Below are positions 47,336 to 60,064 of a stretch of DNA of 64,000 nt, one piece after another. This DNA comes from Strigamia acuminata (taxonomy: Eukaryota > Arthropoda > Chilopoda > Geophilomorpha > Linotaeniidae), in NCBI GenBank assembly GCA_949358305.1, contig OX442321.1:6163605-6227604 (forward strand), read 5' to 3'. Every line of letters starts with the position of its first letter. Within the stretch, counting starts at the first letter, position 1. A program made the translations under genes and the position numbers. Under the pieces are notes generated by a model. The model saw only the letters and a list, made by a program, of their open reading frames with translations, was not told the DNA's origin and ran no database searches.

Positions 47336-49075
47336 TTTTGGGGACGAGGGCCGTCCTCCGGCCGCGCCGCGACGCGCCGCGGGTCGGACAAGAAACGACC
47401 CGGTCGGAAACCGAACCTCAGTGTCCAATCGGGCAGAAATTGTGCGAAAGTTTAACCAAAAATGGCCAAAAGTCGGTGCAAGTTTTGCACGCAACAAACG
47501 TCCGATGTGACAGTGCCCATGCGGGTTGGACGTGCATGTGGGCGCGTGTGGGCGCTCGATTTACCGGCCCGTTGGACGAGTTAAACCAAAATTTCCCAAT
47601 ATCTTGCATAAATTTAAAGAAGATTTGACAGATTTCCAGATTTTAAGCGATGTTTTACATAAGTCCGTCCCATTGCTGAAATTCCGTGAAAATTTGTCAA
47701 AAATTGCCAAAAGTCGGTGCAAATTTTGTCAGAAATAGGAAACAAAAAATTTAAAATTCGTCCAACGCGCCAGTAAATCGAGCGCGCCCATGCGTGGACA
47801 GTGCGCCGGCGGGAGCCCCGGCCGTCCTCTCTCTCTCTCTCTCTCGGCCGCCAAGGCTCGCCCCTCCGCCCGTCGGCGGGAGCCCCGACCGTCCCCCCTC
47901 TCTCTTTCGGCCGCCAAAGGATCGCCCCTCCGCTCGTCACAGATTTTTGTCAATATTTGATGAATTTCAACAGATTTTCAGCAATATTTTACAGGACATT
48001 TCTGCTCTTTTGGATACATTTTCAAAGGTTTTATTGCTAAAATTCTGGGGAAATTTATCAAATATTGACAAAAAATCGATGCAAGTTTTGTCAGAAATTG
48101 ATAAAATCTTCTTAAACTCGTCCAACGCGCCGGCGAGTGCACATGCGGGGACAGTGGGCACGTCCAGCCCGCGTGCACACTGTCAGATCGGGCGGTTTCG
48201 GGCACAGTTTGATCCGGGCAAATATCTAGCAAAACTTGCACCGATTTTTTGTCAATTTTAGACAAATTTCAGCGATATTTTACGAGACATTTCTGCTCGA
48301 TTGGACACATTTCCAGGGGTTTTTTGTAAAACATTGATAAAATTCCGTGGAAATTTATCAAATATTGGCAAAATTCGGTGCTAATTTTGTCAAAAATTAG
48401 GAAAAAAAAATTTTCAAAACTTGTCCAACGTGCCGGTAAATCGAGCGCCCACATGCCTAGATAGTGCACGCCCAACCCGCCAAGGCTCGCCCCTCCGCCC
48501 GTTGGCGGGAGCCCCGGCCGTCCCCTCTCTCTCTCTTTCTCTCTCTCTCTCGGGCGCCCGGAGCTCGCCCCTCCGCCCGTCACCGACTTTTGACACAATT
48601 TTTGATGAAATTCAACGGAATTTTAGCAACGTTTTACAAAAAACCTGTGGAAATGTGTCCAACCGGGCAGAAATGTGTCGTAAAATGTTGCCGAAATTCT
48701 GTGAAAATTTGTCACAAATTGCCAAAAGTCGGTGCAAGTATTGCTAGATTTGGGCGCATCAAACTGTGCCGAGATCTGACAGTGTCCACGCGGTTTTGAA
48801 GCGCCCACTGTCGACGCACGTGGGCGCTCAATTTACCGGCGCGTTGGACGAGTTTTGAAAAAAGTTTTTTCCTAATTTCTGACAAAACTTGCACCGAATT
48901 TTGTCAATATGTGATAAATTTCCATGGATTTTAAGCAATGTTTTACAGAAGTCCGTCCCATCGGGCAGAAACGTCTCGTAAAATGTCGCTGAAATTCCGT
49001 GAAAATCTGTCAAAAATTGACAAAAGTTGGTGACCGACCCGCGGCGCGTCACGGCGCGGTCGGAGGACGGCCCTC
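47335..49075. repeat. Module block 1
   Basis: Mosaic of short pieces in both orientations: GTCCAACGCGCC with GTAAATCGAGCGC, CGGGCAGAAATGTCTCG, AATTTGTCAAAAATTGACAA, and CCCCTCCGCCCGTCGGCGGG followed by CT microsatellites (for example at 47,826). One unit of the 1,015-bp type spans about 47,730-48,740. The ORFs here are low-complexity Arg/Pro/Ser strings and are not considered genes. Confidence 0.85.
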
Positions 49076-49129
49076 GTCCCCAAAAACCACACTCCGGGTC
49101 ACGTGGTCTCGCACTCGACTTTTTCAGTT

Positions 49130-50035
49130 TTCCCGTTTTCGGCCCGTTACGGCCAAGGACCGTAACGGGTCGAAAACGGGCCGCAACGGGTCGAAAACGG
49201 CCGCAACGGGTCGAAAACGGCCGCAACGGGTCGAAAACGGCCCGCACGGGCCGTTAACGGGCCGCCGACGGTCCCGTCACAATCCCGTAACGGCTCGCAC
49301 GGGCCGTTAACGGGCCGCCGACGGTCCCGTCACGATCCCGTAACGGCTCGCACGGGCCGTTAACGGGCCGCCGACGGTTCCGTAACTATCCCGTAACGGC
49401 CCGCACGGGCCGTTAACGGGCCGCCGACGGTCCCGTCACGACCCCGTAACGGCCCGTACGACCTCATGCGGGCCGTTAACGGGCCGTTAACGGGCCGTTA
49501 ACGGGCCGTTAACGGCCCGTTAACGGCGTAAAACCAAAAACAGGATTCGAGATTAATGTCTATGAATGTTGTACGCGTTTTCATGTACGTGTTGTCGGTT
49601 GTTGATTTTTTCGATTTACACCGTCACGGCCCGTTAACGGCCCGTTAACGGCCCGTTAACGGCCCGTCAACGGCCCGCATGGGGTCGCACGGGCCGTTAA
49701 CGGGCCGCCGACGGTCCCGTCACGATCCCGTAACGGCCCGCACGGGCCGTTAACGGGCCGCCGACGGTCCCGTCACGATTCCGTAACGGCTCGCACGGGC
49801 CGTTAACGGGCCGCCGACGGTCCCGTCACGATCCCGTAACGGCTCGCACGGGCCGTTAACGGGCCGCCGACGGTCCCGTCACGGTCCCGTAACGGCCTTC
49901 GTTCCCGGACTTCGGCTCGCCGACGGCCCGTGCGACCTCATGCGGGCCGCTAACGGGCCGTCAACGGGCCGTTAACGGCCCGTTTTCGACCCGCTACGGC
50001 CCGTCACGGCCTGTTGGCCGTGCGACCCGTGACTC
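49130..50035. repeat. Palindromic satellite array 2
   Basis: Same units as array 1, with one core at about 49,528-49,620. Bases 49,875-51,440 repeat 47,165-48,730 at offset 2,710, showing duplication of array plus module together. Confidence 0.92.
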
Positions 50036-53000
50036 GGAGTGTGGTTTTTGGGGACGAGGGCCGTCCTCCGGCCGCGCCGCGACGCGCCGCGGGTCGGACA
50101 AGAAACGACCCGGTCGGAAACCGAACCTCAGTGTCCAATCGGGCAGAAATTGTGCGGAAGTTTAACCAAAAATGGCCAAAAGTCGGTGCAAGTTTTGCAC
50201 GCAACAAACGTCCGATGTGACAGTGCCCATGCGGGTTGGACGTGCATGTGGGCGCGTGTGGGCGCTCGATTTACCGGCCCGTTGGACGAGTTAAACCAAA
50301 ATTTCCCAATATCTTGCATAAATTTAAAGAAGATTTGACAGATTTCCAGATTTTAAGCGATGTTTTACATAAGTCCGTCCCATTGCTGAAATTCCGTGAA
50401 AATTTGTCAAAAATTGACAAAAGTCTGTGCAAATTTTGTCAGAAATAGGAAACAAAAAATTTAAAATTCGTCCAACGCGCCAGTAAATCGAGCGCGCCCA
50501 TGCGTGGACAGTGCGCCGGCGGGAGCCCCGGCCGTCCTCTCTCTCTCTCTCTCTCGGCCGCCAAGGCTCGCCCCTCCGCCCGTCGGCGGGAGCCCCGACC
50601 GTCCCCCCTCTCTCTTTCGGCCGCCAAAGGATCGCCCCTCCGCTCGTCACAGATTTTTGTCAATATTTGATGAATTTCAACAGATTTTCAGCAATATTTT
50701 ACAGGACATTTCTGCTCTTTTGGATACATTTTCAAAGGTTTTATTGCTAAAATTCTGGGGAAATTTATCAAAAATTGACAAAAAATCGATGCAAGTTTTG
50801 TCAGAAACTGATAAAATCTTCTTAAACTCGTCCAACGCGCCGGCGAGTGCACATGCGGGGACAGTGGGCACGTCCAGCCCGCGTGCACACTGTCAGATCG
50901 GGCGGTTTCGGGCACAGTTTGATCCGGGCAAATATCTAGCAAAACTTGCACCGATTTTTTGTCAATTTTAGACAAATTTCAGCGATATTTTACGAGACAT
51001 TTCTGCTCGATTGGACACATTTCCAGGGGTTTTTTGTAAAACATTGATAAAATTCCGTGGAAATTTATCAAATATTGGCAAAATTCGGTGCTAATTTTGT
51101 CAAAAATTAGGAAAAAAAAATTTTCAAAACTTGTCCAACGTGCCGGTAAATCGAGCGCCCACATGCCTAGATAGTGCACGCCCAACCCGCCAAGGCTCGC
51201 CCCTCCGCCCGTTGGCGGGAGCCCCGGCCGTCCCCTCTCTCTCTCTTTCTCTCTCTCTCTCGGGCGCCCGGAGCTCGCCCCTCCGCCCGTCACCGACTTT
51301 TGACACAATTTTTGATGAAATTCAACGGAATTTTAGCAACGTTTTACAAAAAACCTGTGGAAATGTGTCCAACCGGGCAGAAATGTGTCGTAAAATGTTG
51401 CCGAAATTCTGTGAAAATTTGTCACAAATTGCCAAAAGTCGGTGCAAATTTTGTCAGAAATAGGAAACAAAAAATTTAAAATTCGTCCAACGCGCCAGTA
51501 AATCGAGCGCGCCCATGCGTGGACAGTGCGCCGGCGGGAGCCCCGGCCGTCCTCTCTCTCTCTCTCTCTCGGCCGCCAAGGCTCGCCCCTCCGCCCGTCG
51601 GCGGGAGCCCCGACCGTCCCCCCTCTCTCTTTCGGCCGCCAAAGGATCGCCCCTCCGCTCGTCACAGATTTTTGTCAATATTTGATGAATTTCAACAGAT
51701 TTTCAGCAATATTTTACAGGACATTTCTGCTCTTTTGGATACATTTTCAAAGGTTTTATTGCTAAAATTCTGGGGAAATTTATCAAATATTGACAAAAAA
51801 TCGATGCAAGTTTTGTCAGAAATTGATAAAATCTTCTTAAACTCGTCCAACGCGCCGGCGAGTGCACATGCGGGGACAGTGGGCACGTCCAGCCCGCGTG
51901 CACACTGTCAGATCGGGCGGTTTCGGGCACAGTTTGATCCGGGCAAATATCTAGCAAAACTTGCACCGATTTTTTGTCAATTTTAGACAAATTTCAGCGA
52001 TATTTTACGAGACATTTCTGCTCGATTGGACACATTTCCAGGGGTTTTTTGTAAAACATTGATAAAATTCCGTGGAAATTTATCAAATATTGGCAAAATT
52101 CGGTGCTAATTTTGTCAAAAATTAGGAAAAAAAAATTTTCAAAACTTGTCCAACGTGCCGGTAAATCGAGCGCCCACATGCCTAGATAGTGCACGCCCAA
52201 CCCGCCAAGGCTCGCCCCTCCGCCCGTTGGCGGGAGCCCCGGCCGTCCCCTCTCTCTCTCTTTCTCTCTCTCTCTCGGGCGCCCGGAGCTCGCCCCTCCG
52301 CCCGTCACCGACTTTTGACACAATTTTTGATGAAATTCAACGGAATTTTAGCAACGTTTTACAAAAAACCTGTGGAAATGTGTCCAACCGGGCAGAAATG
52401 TGTCGTAAAATGTTGCCGAAATTCTGTGAAAATTTGTCACAAATTGCCAAAAGTCGGTGCAAATTTTGTCAGAAATAGGAAACAAAAAATTTAAAATTCG
52501 TCCAACGCGCCAGTAAATCGAGCGCGCCCATGCGTGGACAGTGCGCCGGCGGGAGCCCCGGCCGTCCTCTCTCTCTCTCTCTCTCGGCCGCCAAGGCTCG
52601 CCCCTCCGCCCGTCGGCGGGAGCCCCGACCGTCCCCCCTCTCTCTTTCGGCCGCCAAAGGATCGCCCCTCCGCTCGTCACAGATTTTTGTCAATATTTGA
52701 TGAATTTCAACAGATTTTCAGCAATATTTTACAGGACATTTCTGCTCTTTTGGATACATTTTCAAAGGTTTTATTGCTAAAATTCTGGGGAAATTTATCA
52801 AATATTGACAAAAAATCGATGCAAGTTTTGTCAGAAATTGATAAAATCTTCTTAAACTCGTCCAACGCGCCGGCGAGTGCACATGCGGGGACAGTGGGCA
52901 CGTCCAGCCCGCGTGCACACTGTCAGATCGGGCGGTTTCGGGCACAGTTTGATCCGGGCAAATATCTAGCAAAACTTGCACCGATTTTTTGTCAATTTTA

Positions 53001-53815
53001 GACAAATTTCAGCGATATTTTACGAGACATTTCTGCTCGATTGGACACATTTCCAGGGGTTTTTTGTAAAACATTGATAAAATTCCGTGGAAATTTATCA
53101 AATATTGGCAAAATTCGGTGCTAATTTTGTCAAAAATTAGGAAAAAAAAATTTTCAAAACTTGTCCAACGTGCCGGTAAATCGAGCGCCCACATGCCTAG
53201 ATAGTGCACGCCCAACCCGCCAAGGCTCGCCCCTCCGCCCGTCGGCGGGAGCCCCGGCCGTCCCCTCTCTCTCTCTTTCTCTCTCTCTCTCGGGCGCCCG
53301 GAGCTCGCCCCTCCGCCCGTCACCGACTTTTGACACAATTTTTGATGAAATTCAACGGAATTTTAGCAACGTTTTACAAAAAACCTGTGGAAATGTGTCC
53401 AACCGGGCAGAAATGTGTCGTAAAATGTTGCCGAAATTCTGTGAAAATTTGTCACAAATTGCCAAAAGTCGGTGCAAGTATTGCTAGATTTGGGCGCATC
53501 AAACTGTGCCGAGATCTGACAGTGTCCACGCGGTTTTGAAGCGCCCACTGTCGACGCACGTGGGCGCTCAATTTACCGGCGCGTTGGACGAGTTTTGAAA
53601 AAAGTTTTTTCCTAATTTCTGACAAAACTTGCACCGAATTTTGTCAATATGTGATAAATTTCCATGGATTTTAAGCAATGTTTTACAGAAGTCCGTCCCA
53701 TCGGGCAGAAACGTCTCGTAAAATGTCGCTGAAATTCCGTGAAAATCTGTCAAAAATTGACAAAAGTTGGTGACCGACCCGCGGCGCGTCACGGCGCGGT
53801 CGGAGGACGGCCCTC
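50035..53815. repeat. Module block 2 with 1,015-bp tandem triplication
   Basis: Three head-to-tail copies of a 1,015-bp unit lie between about 50,440 and 53,480, nearly identical. Each contains two CT-rich segments and the GTCCAACGCGCC motif. Downstream of the last copy, 53,460-54,230 repeats 48,720-49,490 at offset 4,740. Confidence 0.9.
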
Positions 53816-53869
53816 GTCCCCAAAAACCACACTCCGGGTCACGTGGTCTCGCACTCGACTTTTTCAGTT

Positions 53870-56800
53870 TTCCCGTTTTCGGCCCGTTACGGCCAAGGAC
53901 CGTAACGGGTCGAAAACGGGCCGCAACGGGTCGAAAACGGCCGCAACGGGTCGAAAACGGCCGCAACGGGTCGAAAACGGCCCGCACGGGCCGTTAACGG
54001 GCCGCCGACGGTCCCGTCACAATCCCGTAACGGCTCGCACGGGCCGTTAACGGGCCGCCGACGGTCCCGTCACGATCCCGTAACGGCTCGCACGGGCCGT
54101 TAACGGGCCGCCGACGGTTCCGTAACTATCCCGTAACGGCCCGCACGGGCCGTTAACGGGCCGCCGACGGTCCCGTCACGACCCCGTAACGGCCCGTACG
54201 ACCTCATGCGGGCCGTTAACGGGCCGTTAACGGGCCGTTAACGGCCCGTTAACGGCGTAAAACCAAAAACAGGATTCGAGATTAATGTCTATGAATGTTG
54301 TACGCGTTTTCATGTACGTGTTGTCGGTTGTTGATTTTTTCGATTTACACCGTCACGGCCCGTTAACGGCCCGTTAACGGCCCGTTAACGGCCCGTCAAC
54401 GGCCCGCATGGGGTCGCACGGGCCGTTAACGGGCCGCCGACGGTCCCGTCACGATCCCGTAACGGCCCGCACGGGCCGTTAACGGGCCGCCGACGGTCCC
54501 GTCACGATCCCGTAACGGCTCGCACGGGCCGTTAACGGGCCGCCGACGGTCCCGTCACGATCCCGTAACGGCTCGCACGGGCCGTTAACGGGCCGCCGAC
54601 GGTCCCGTCACGATCCCGTAACGGCTCGCACGGGCCGTTAACGGGCCGCCGACGGTCCCGTCACGATCCCGTAACGGCCCGTACGACCTCATGCGGGCCG
54701 TTAACGGGCCGTTAACGGGCCGTTAACGGCCCGTTAACGGCGTAAAACCAAAAACAGGATTCGAGATTAATGTCTATGAATGTTGTACGCGTTTTCACGT
54801 ACGTGTTGTCGGTTGTTGATTTTTTCGATTTACGCCGTAACGGCCCGTTAACGGCCCGTTAACGGCCCGTCAACGGCCCGTCAACGGCCCGCAACGGCCC
54901 GCACGGGCCGTTAACGGGCCGTCGACGATCCCGTCACGATCCCGCAACGGCCCGCACGGGCCGTTAACGGGCCGCTGACGGTCCCGTCACGATCCCGTCA
55001 CGGCCTTCGTTCCCGGACTTCGGCTCGCCGACGGCCCGTACGACCTCACGCGGGCCGTTAACGGGCCGTTAACGGCCCGTTAACGGCCCGTTAACGGCGT
55101 AAAACCAAAAACAGGATTCGAGATTAATGTCTATGAATGTTGTACGCGTTTTCATGTACGTGTTGTCGGTTGTTGATTTTTTCGATTCACGCCGTAACGG
55201 CCCGTTAACGGCCCGTTAACGGCCCGTCAACGGCCCGTCAACGGCCCGCAACGGCCCGCACGGGCCGTTAACGGGCCGTCGACGGTCCCGTCACGATCCC
55301 GCAACGGCCCGCACGGGCCGTTAACGGCCCGTTAACGGCCCGTTAACGGCCCGTTAACGGGGCAAAACCGAAAACAGGATTCGAGATTAATGTCTATGAA
55401 TGTTGTACGCGTTTTCACGTACGTGTTGTCGGTTGTTGATTTTTTCGATTTACGCCGTAACGGCCCGTTAACGGCCCGTTAACGGCCCGTCAACGGCCCG
55501 TCAACGGCCCGCAACGGCCCGCACGGGCCGTTAACGGGCCGTCGACGATCCCGTCACGATCCCGCAACGGCCCGCACGGGCCGTTAACGGGCCGCTGACG
55601 GTCCCGTCACGATCCCGTCACGGCCTTCGTTCCCGGACTTCGGCTCGCCGACGGCCCGTACGACCTCACGCGGGCCGTTAACGGGCCGTTAACGGCCCGT
55701 TAACGGCCCGTTAACGGCGTAAAACCAAAAACAGGATTCGAGATTAATGTCTATGAATGTTGTACGCGTTTTCATGTACGTGTTGTCGGTTGTTGATTTT
55801 TTCGATTCACGCCGTAACGGCCCGTTAACGGCCCGTTAACGGCCCGTCAACGGCCCGTCAACGGCCCGCAACGGCCCGCACGGGCCGTTAACGGGCCGTC
55901 GACGGTCCCGTCACGATCCCGCAACGGCCCGCACGGGCCGTTAACGGCCCGTTAACGGGGCAAAACCGAAAACAGGATTCGAGATTAATGTCTATGAATG
56001 TTGTACGCGTTTTCACGTACGTGTTGTCGGTTGTTGATTTTTTCGATTTACGCCGTAACGGCCCGTTAACGGCCCGTTAACGGCCCGTCAACGGCCCGTC
56101 AACGGCCCGCAACGGCCCGCACGGGCCGTTAACGGGCCGTCGACGATCCCGTCACGATCCCGCAACGGCCCGCACGGGCCGTTAACGGGCCGCTGACGGT
56201 CCCGTCACGATCCCGTCACGGCCTTCGTTCCCGGACTTCGGCTCGCCGACGGCCCGTACGACCTCACGCGGGCCGTTAACGGGCCGTTAACGGCCCGTTA
56301 ACGGCCCGTTAACGGCGTAAAACCAAAAACAGGATTCGAGATTAATGTCTATGAATGTTGTACGCGTTTTCATGTACGTGTTGTCGGTTGTTGATTTTTT
56401 CGATTCACGCCGTAACGGCCCGTTAACGGCCCGTTAACGGCCCGTCAACGGCCCGTCAACGGCCCGCAACGGCCCGCACGGGCCGTTAACGGGCCGTCGA
56501 CGATCCCGTCACGATCCCGCAACGGCCCGCACGGGCCGTTAACGGGCCGCTGACGGTCCCGTCACGATCCCGCAACGGCCCGCACGGGCCGTTAACGGGC
56601 CGTCGACGATCCCGTCACGATCCCGCAACGGCCCGCACGGGCCGTTAACGGGCCGCTGACGGTCCCGTCACGATCCCGCAACGGCCCGCACGGGCCGTTA
56701 ACGGGCCGTCGACGGTCCCGTCACGATCCCGCAACGGCCCGCACGGGCCGTTAACGGCCCGTTAACGGCCCGTTAACGGCCCGTTAACGGGGCAAAACCG

Positions 56801-57240
56801 AAAACAGGATTCGAGATTAATGTCTATGAATGTTGTACGCGTTTTCATGTACGTGTTGTCGGTTGTTGATTTTTTCGATTCACGCCGTAACGGCCCGTTA
56901 ACGGCCCGTTAACGGCCCGTTAACGGCCCGTCAACGGCCCGCATGGGGTCGTACGGGCCGTTAACGGGCCGCCGACGGTCCCGTCACGATCCCGTAACGG
57001 CCCGCACGGGCCGTTAACGGGCCGCCGACGGTCCCGTCACGGTCCCGTAACGGCCTTCGTTCCCGGACTTCGGCTCGCCGACGGCCCGTGCGACCTCATG
57101 CGGGCCGCTAACGGGCCGTCAACGGGCCGTTAACGGGCCGTCAACGGGCCGTTAACGGCCCGTTTTCGACCCGCTACGGCCCGTCACGGCCTGTTGGCCG
57201 TGCGACCCGAAAACGGGAAAACTGAAAGAGTCGAGTGCGA
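53870..57240. repeat. Palindromic satellite array 3
   Basis: The longest array. It holds eight AT-richer cores starting near 54,256, 54,743, 55,100, 55,362, 55,720, 55,960, 56,317 and 56,797. A higher-order repeat of about 600-620 bp with two cores per unit is visible from about 54,838. The orientation of the GGGCC/GGCCC half-units flips just before each core. Confidence 0.92.
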
Positions 57241-57910
57241 GACCACGTGACTCGGAGTGTGGTTTTTGGGGACGAGGGCCGTCCTCCGGCCGCGCCGCGA
57301 CGCGCCGCGGGTCGGACAAGAAACGACCCGGTCGGAAACCGAACCTCAGTGTCCAATCGGGCAGAAATTGTGCGGAAGTTTAACCAAAAATGGCCAAAAG
57401 TCGGTGCAAGTTTTGCACGCAACAAACGTCCGATGTGACAGTGCCCATGCGGATTGGACGTGCATGTGGGCGCGTGTGGGAGCTCGATTTACTGGCGCGT
57501 TGGACGAGTTTTAAAAAAATTCTCCAAAATCTGACAAAACTTGCAACGATTTTTAACGACATTTAATTGATTTCCACAGATTTTAAGAACACTGTTTTAC
57601 AGAAGCCCGTCCAATCGGGCAGAAATGTCTCGCAAAATATTGCTGAAATTCCGTGGAAATTTATCAAAAATCGTTGCCAGTTTTGTCAGATTTTGGAGAA
57701 TTTTTTTAGAACTCGTCCAACGCGCCAGTAAATCACGCGCCCACGTGCGTGGACGATGCGCACGTCCAACCCGCCAAGGCTCGCCCCTACGACCGTCGGC
57801 GGGAGCCCCGGCCGTCCTCTCTCTCCCTCTCGGCCGCCAATGCTCGCCCCTCCGCCCGGGACTCGCCCCGCCGCCAGTCACCGACTTTTGGCAATTTCCT
57901 TGCAAACAGC
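57240..57910. repeat. Module block 3
   Basis: A single, diverged module (GTCCAACGCGCC, CGGGCAGAAATG, CT microsatellite near 57,820). It ends at the non-repetitive island. Confidence 0.8.
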
Positions 57911-59790
57911 AACGATAATGATGTATTTATTGATAATTGTTTTTGCATCGGACATGTGTTTAATTTTAGTGGTTCCTCGACTCAGTTTGTGCGGTTCTTG
58001 CGCGTCGTGCGCACGTTCAACACGCGCCCACGCGAGTATATCGCGTGGACTCTCGTCTCTCTCGTCAGTCTCGATGTTTTGTATGATTTTATTTTGCTAA
58101 TTGTTTTGAGCGCGTGCAATTTCAATTGTTGCACCACACACGCATTTTCTATTGTACACCAGTGTTCCTATGTCGAATAAATTAGACTTGTTTTTAATTT
58201 CTCTGTCGCCATTGTTTGAATTCACTGCGCTGCACGAGAGCTTCAATTTATGAGTTGGACCGCTTTTTATACAAATTATGTGGGAATTTTGCTCGATTCA
58301 TGCGCGGTTCTTTCTTAAGCGTCGGGCAAGTTTTGTCAGATATTGCAAAAAGTACATCGCGCGTGCACGGGCGTGCGTGGACGGTGCCCGCGTCCAACGC
58401 TCATCGGCGTCCAACTCCTTGTCTACAAAGAAGGTCGGGGTTTCGGGCATATCCTTTGCCACGACCGCGTCTTGGTTCTCGCCTTCGGTGGTCATCTCCA
58501 AGGCGGGAATCAGCCCGGATTTCAACGGGGTGCTGTCGGTCAGAAAGGGAACGGTCGGTGTTGTTGGGGAGATGTTGGAGCAGTACTAAACGTCATGTTT
58601 TGTTCACGTGAAAATGAAATGTGCGTTTAAAAAGCCTATCGTGCTGCCGGGACGTTTATTAATTTTCCCAGTTTGACATAAGCGAGCGCGCACATGGCGA
58701 CGGCAATGTCTTTTGTCACCTTTAAATTCCTTTTTGGTTTCAACTATGTAAGTTACCTTGTTTTATTAAAATAACTGTTAGTTTTGTATATTTGCTAGTT
58801 GGTTCATGTTTGGTGCGTTAGATATAAACACCAAACCACCGTATTTATGTTTTCTGAGACGTACGACGCGAGTCGCGCTCGTACGCCGACTTCGACACAT
58901 CGGTAAACCGCCAGCGTGCACCATTTTTCTCGTGCTCACTCAGACGTGCGCATTACACGCGATATTGCGCACGAACGCGCACACCGCCTCCGCGACACAC
59001 ATCACACACCCGTTTAAACGAGTCTCGGCGCCTATTTGACCCCAGTGTTTACTTTTTAAAATTGTGGTGTGTTTTCAAAGTTCTTAATTTGTTCAAAAAC
59101 AAACAAAATGGATATCTGTTGATTTTTAAATGATTTTGTCGATTTAGTTTTTTGCTGGTTTTTAATCGATTTGTCTGTATTTTTAATCAATTCGAATGAT
59201 TGACACCATTCTGTGCTTTACTCGTATTCAAGATGGCGTCGCAAACTCAAGGTCGAATTCCGCTGAATTCATTTATTGCGACTGTTTGCGCTCCATACGT
59301 GCGAAAAGGATTATGGGAATAATCCTCAATGCAGGCCATTTTGGTGTTAAATGAGCGAGGAAGGCAGGACATAAGGAAAATTGGTGAAATGTAAAAAAAA
59401 ATGCTAAACAATCAACATTTAAATAAAGATCAATATTTCTGGCTCGAAATGCATATATCGGCAATTTCGGGATATTTTCGGGACGAAATTGACTCGTTCG
59501 GAACACAGGGGAGGGACTCCCACATTCCCCATGCGTCGGCGCGTGTGTTTACGAAATACCAAATCCAGGTTTTCATACAACCCCACGTTATTTTCGGGTC
59601 AAGAGTTTTTTTATGCGCTGCCGCGCGCAATCCCCGGGTTGATGAGTTTCGCGGAATCCGACGAGCGAGTGCGATCGTGTCATACCGCTTCTTCTCGTGG
59701 CAAAGTAGACACCTTAATTAAACTGGCTGTTGGCTTTTTTTTTTAAACAAAGTACGAGTCTTTAAGTTGAACGGTTGTTGAGATACACGT
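57911..59790. other. Non-repetitive island inside the macro-element
   Basis: About 1.9 kb that is not satellite or module sequence and is less GC-rich in its second half. An open stretch to 58,180 and another ending VRKGTVGVVGEMLEQY at 58,585 exist, but I recognise no protein. Short possible first exons start at 58,694 (MATAMSFVTFKF, with a GTAAGT donor at 58,748) and 59,233 (MASQTQGRIPLN). AATAAA occurs at 58,176. It could be captured host DNA or the remains of the element's own gene. Nothing here supports a function. Confidence 0.5.
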
Positions 59791-59794
59791 AGTA

Positions 59795-60060
59795 ATGTGG
59801 ACTCGCGACGCGTTGCAACGTGGTCGGAGAACGGCCCACTTCCCTCCCCCCGACCAGGTTGTCTTTCTCTCTCTTGTCCGACCCACGGCGCGTCGCGGCG
59901 CGGCCGGAGGACGTCTCTTTCCCCTCCCCCAGTCCCAAAAACCACACCTTGAGGAACCCCGAGGTTCGGTTTCCGACCGGGCCGTTTCTCGCCCGACCCA
60001 CGACGCGCCGCGGCGCGGCCGGAGGACGGCCCTCGTCCCCAAAAACCACACTCCGGGTCA
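59795..60060. repeat. Module fragment 4
   Basis: Fragment with GCGCGGCCGGAGGACG and AAAACCACAC strings, in the same orientation as the segment before array 2, leading directly into array 4. Confidence 0.75.
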
Positions 60061-60064
60061 CGTG

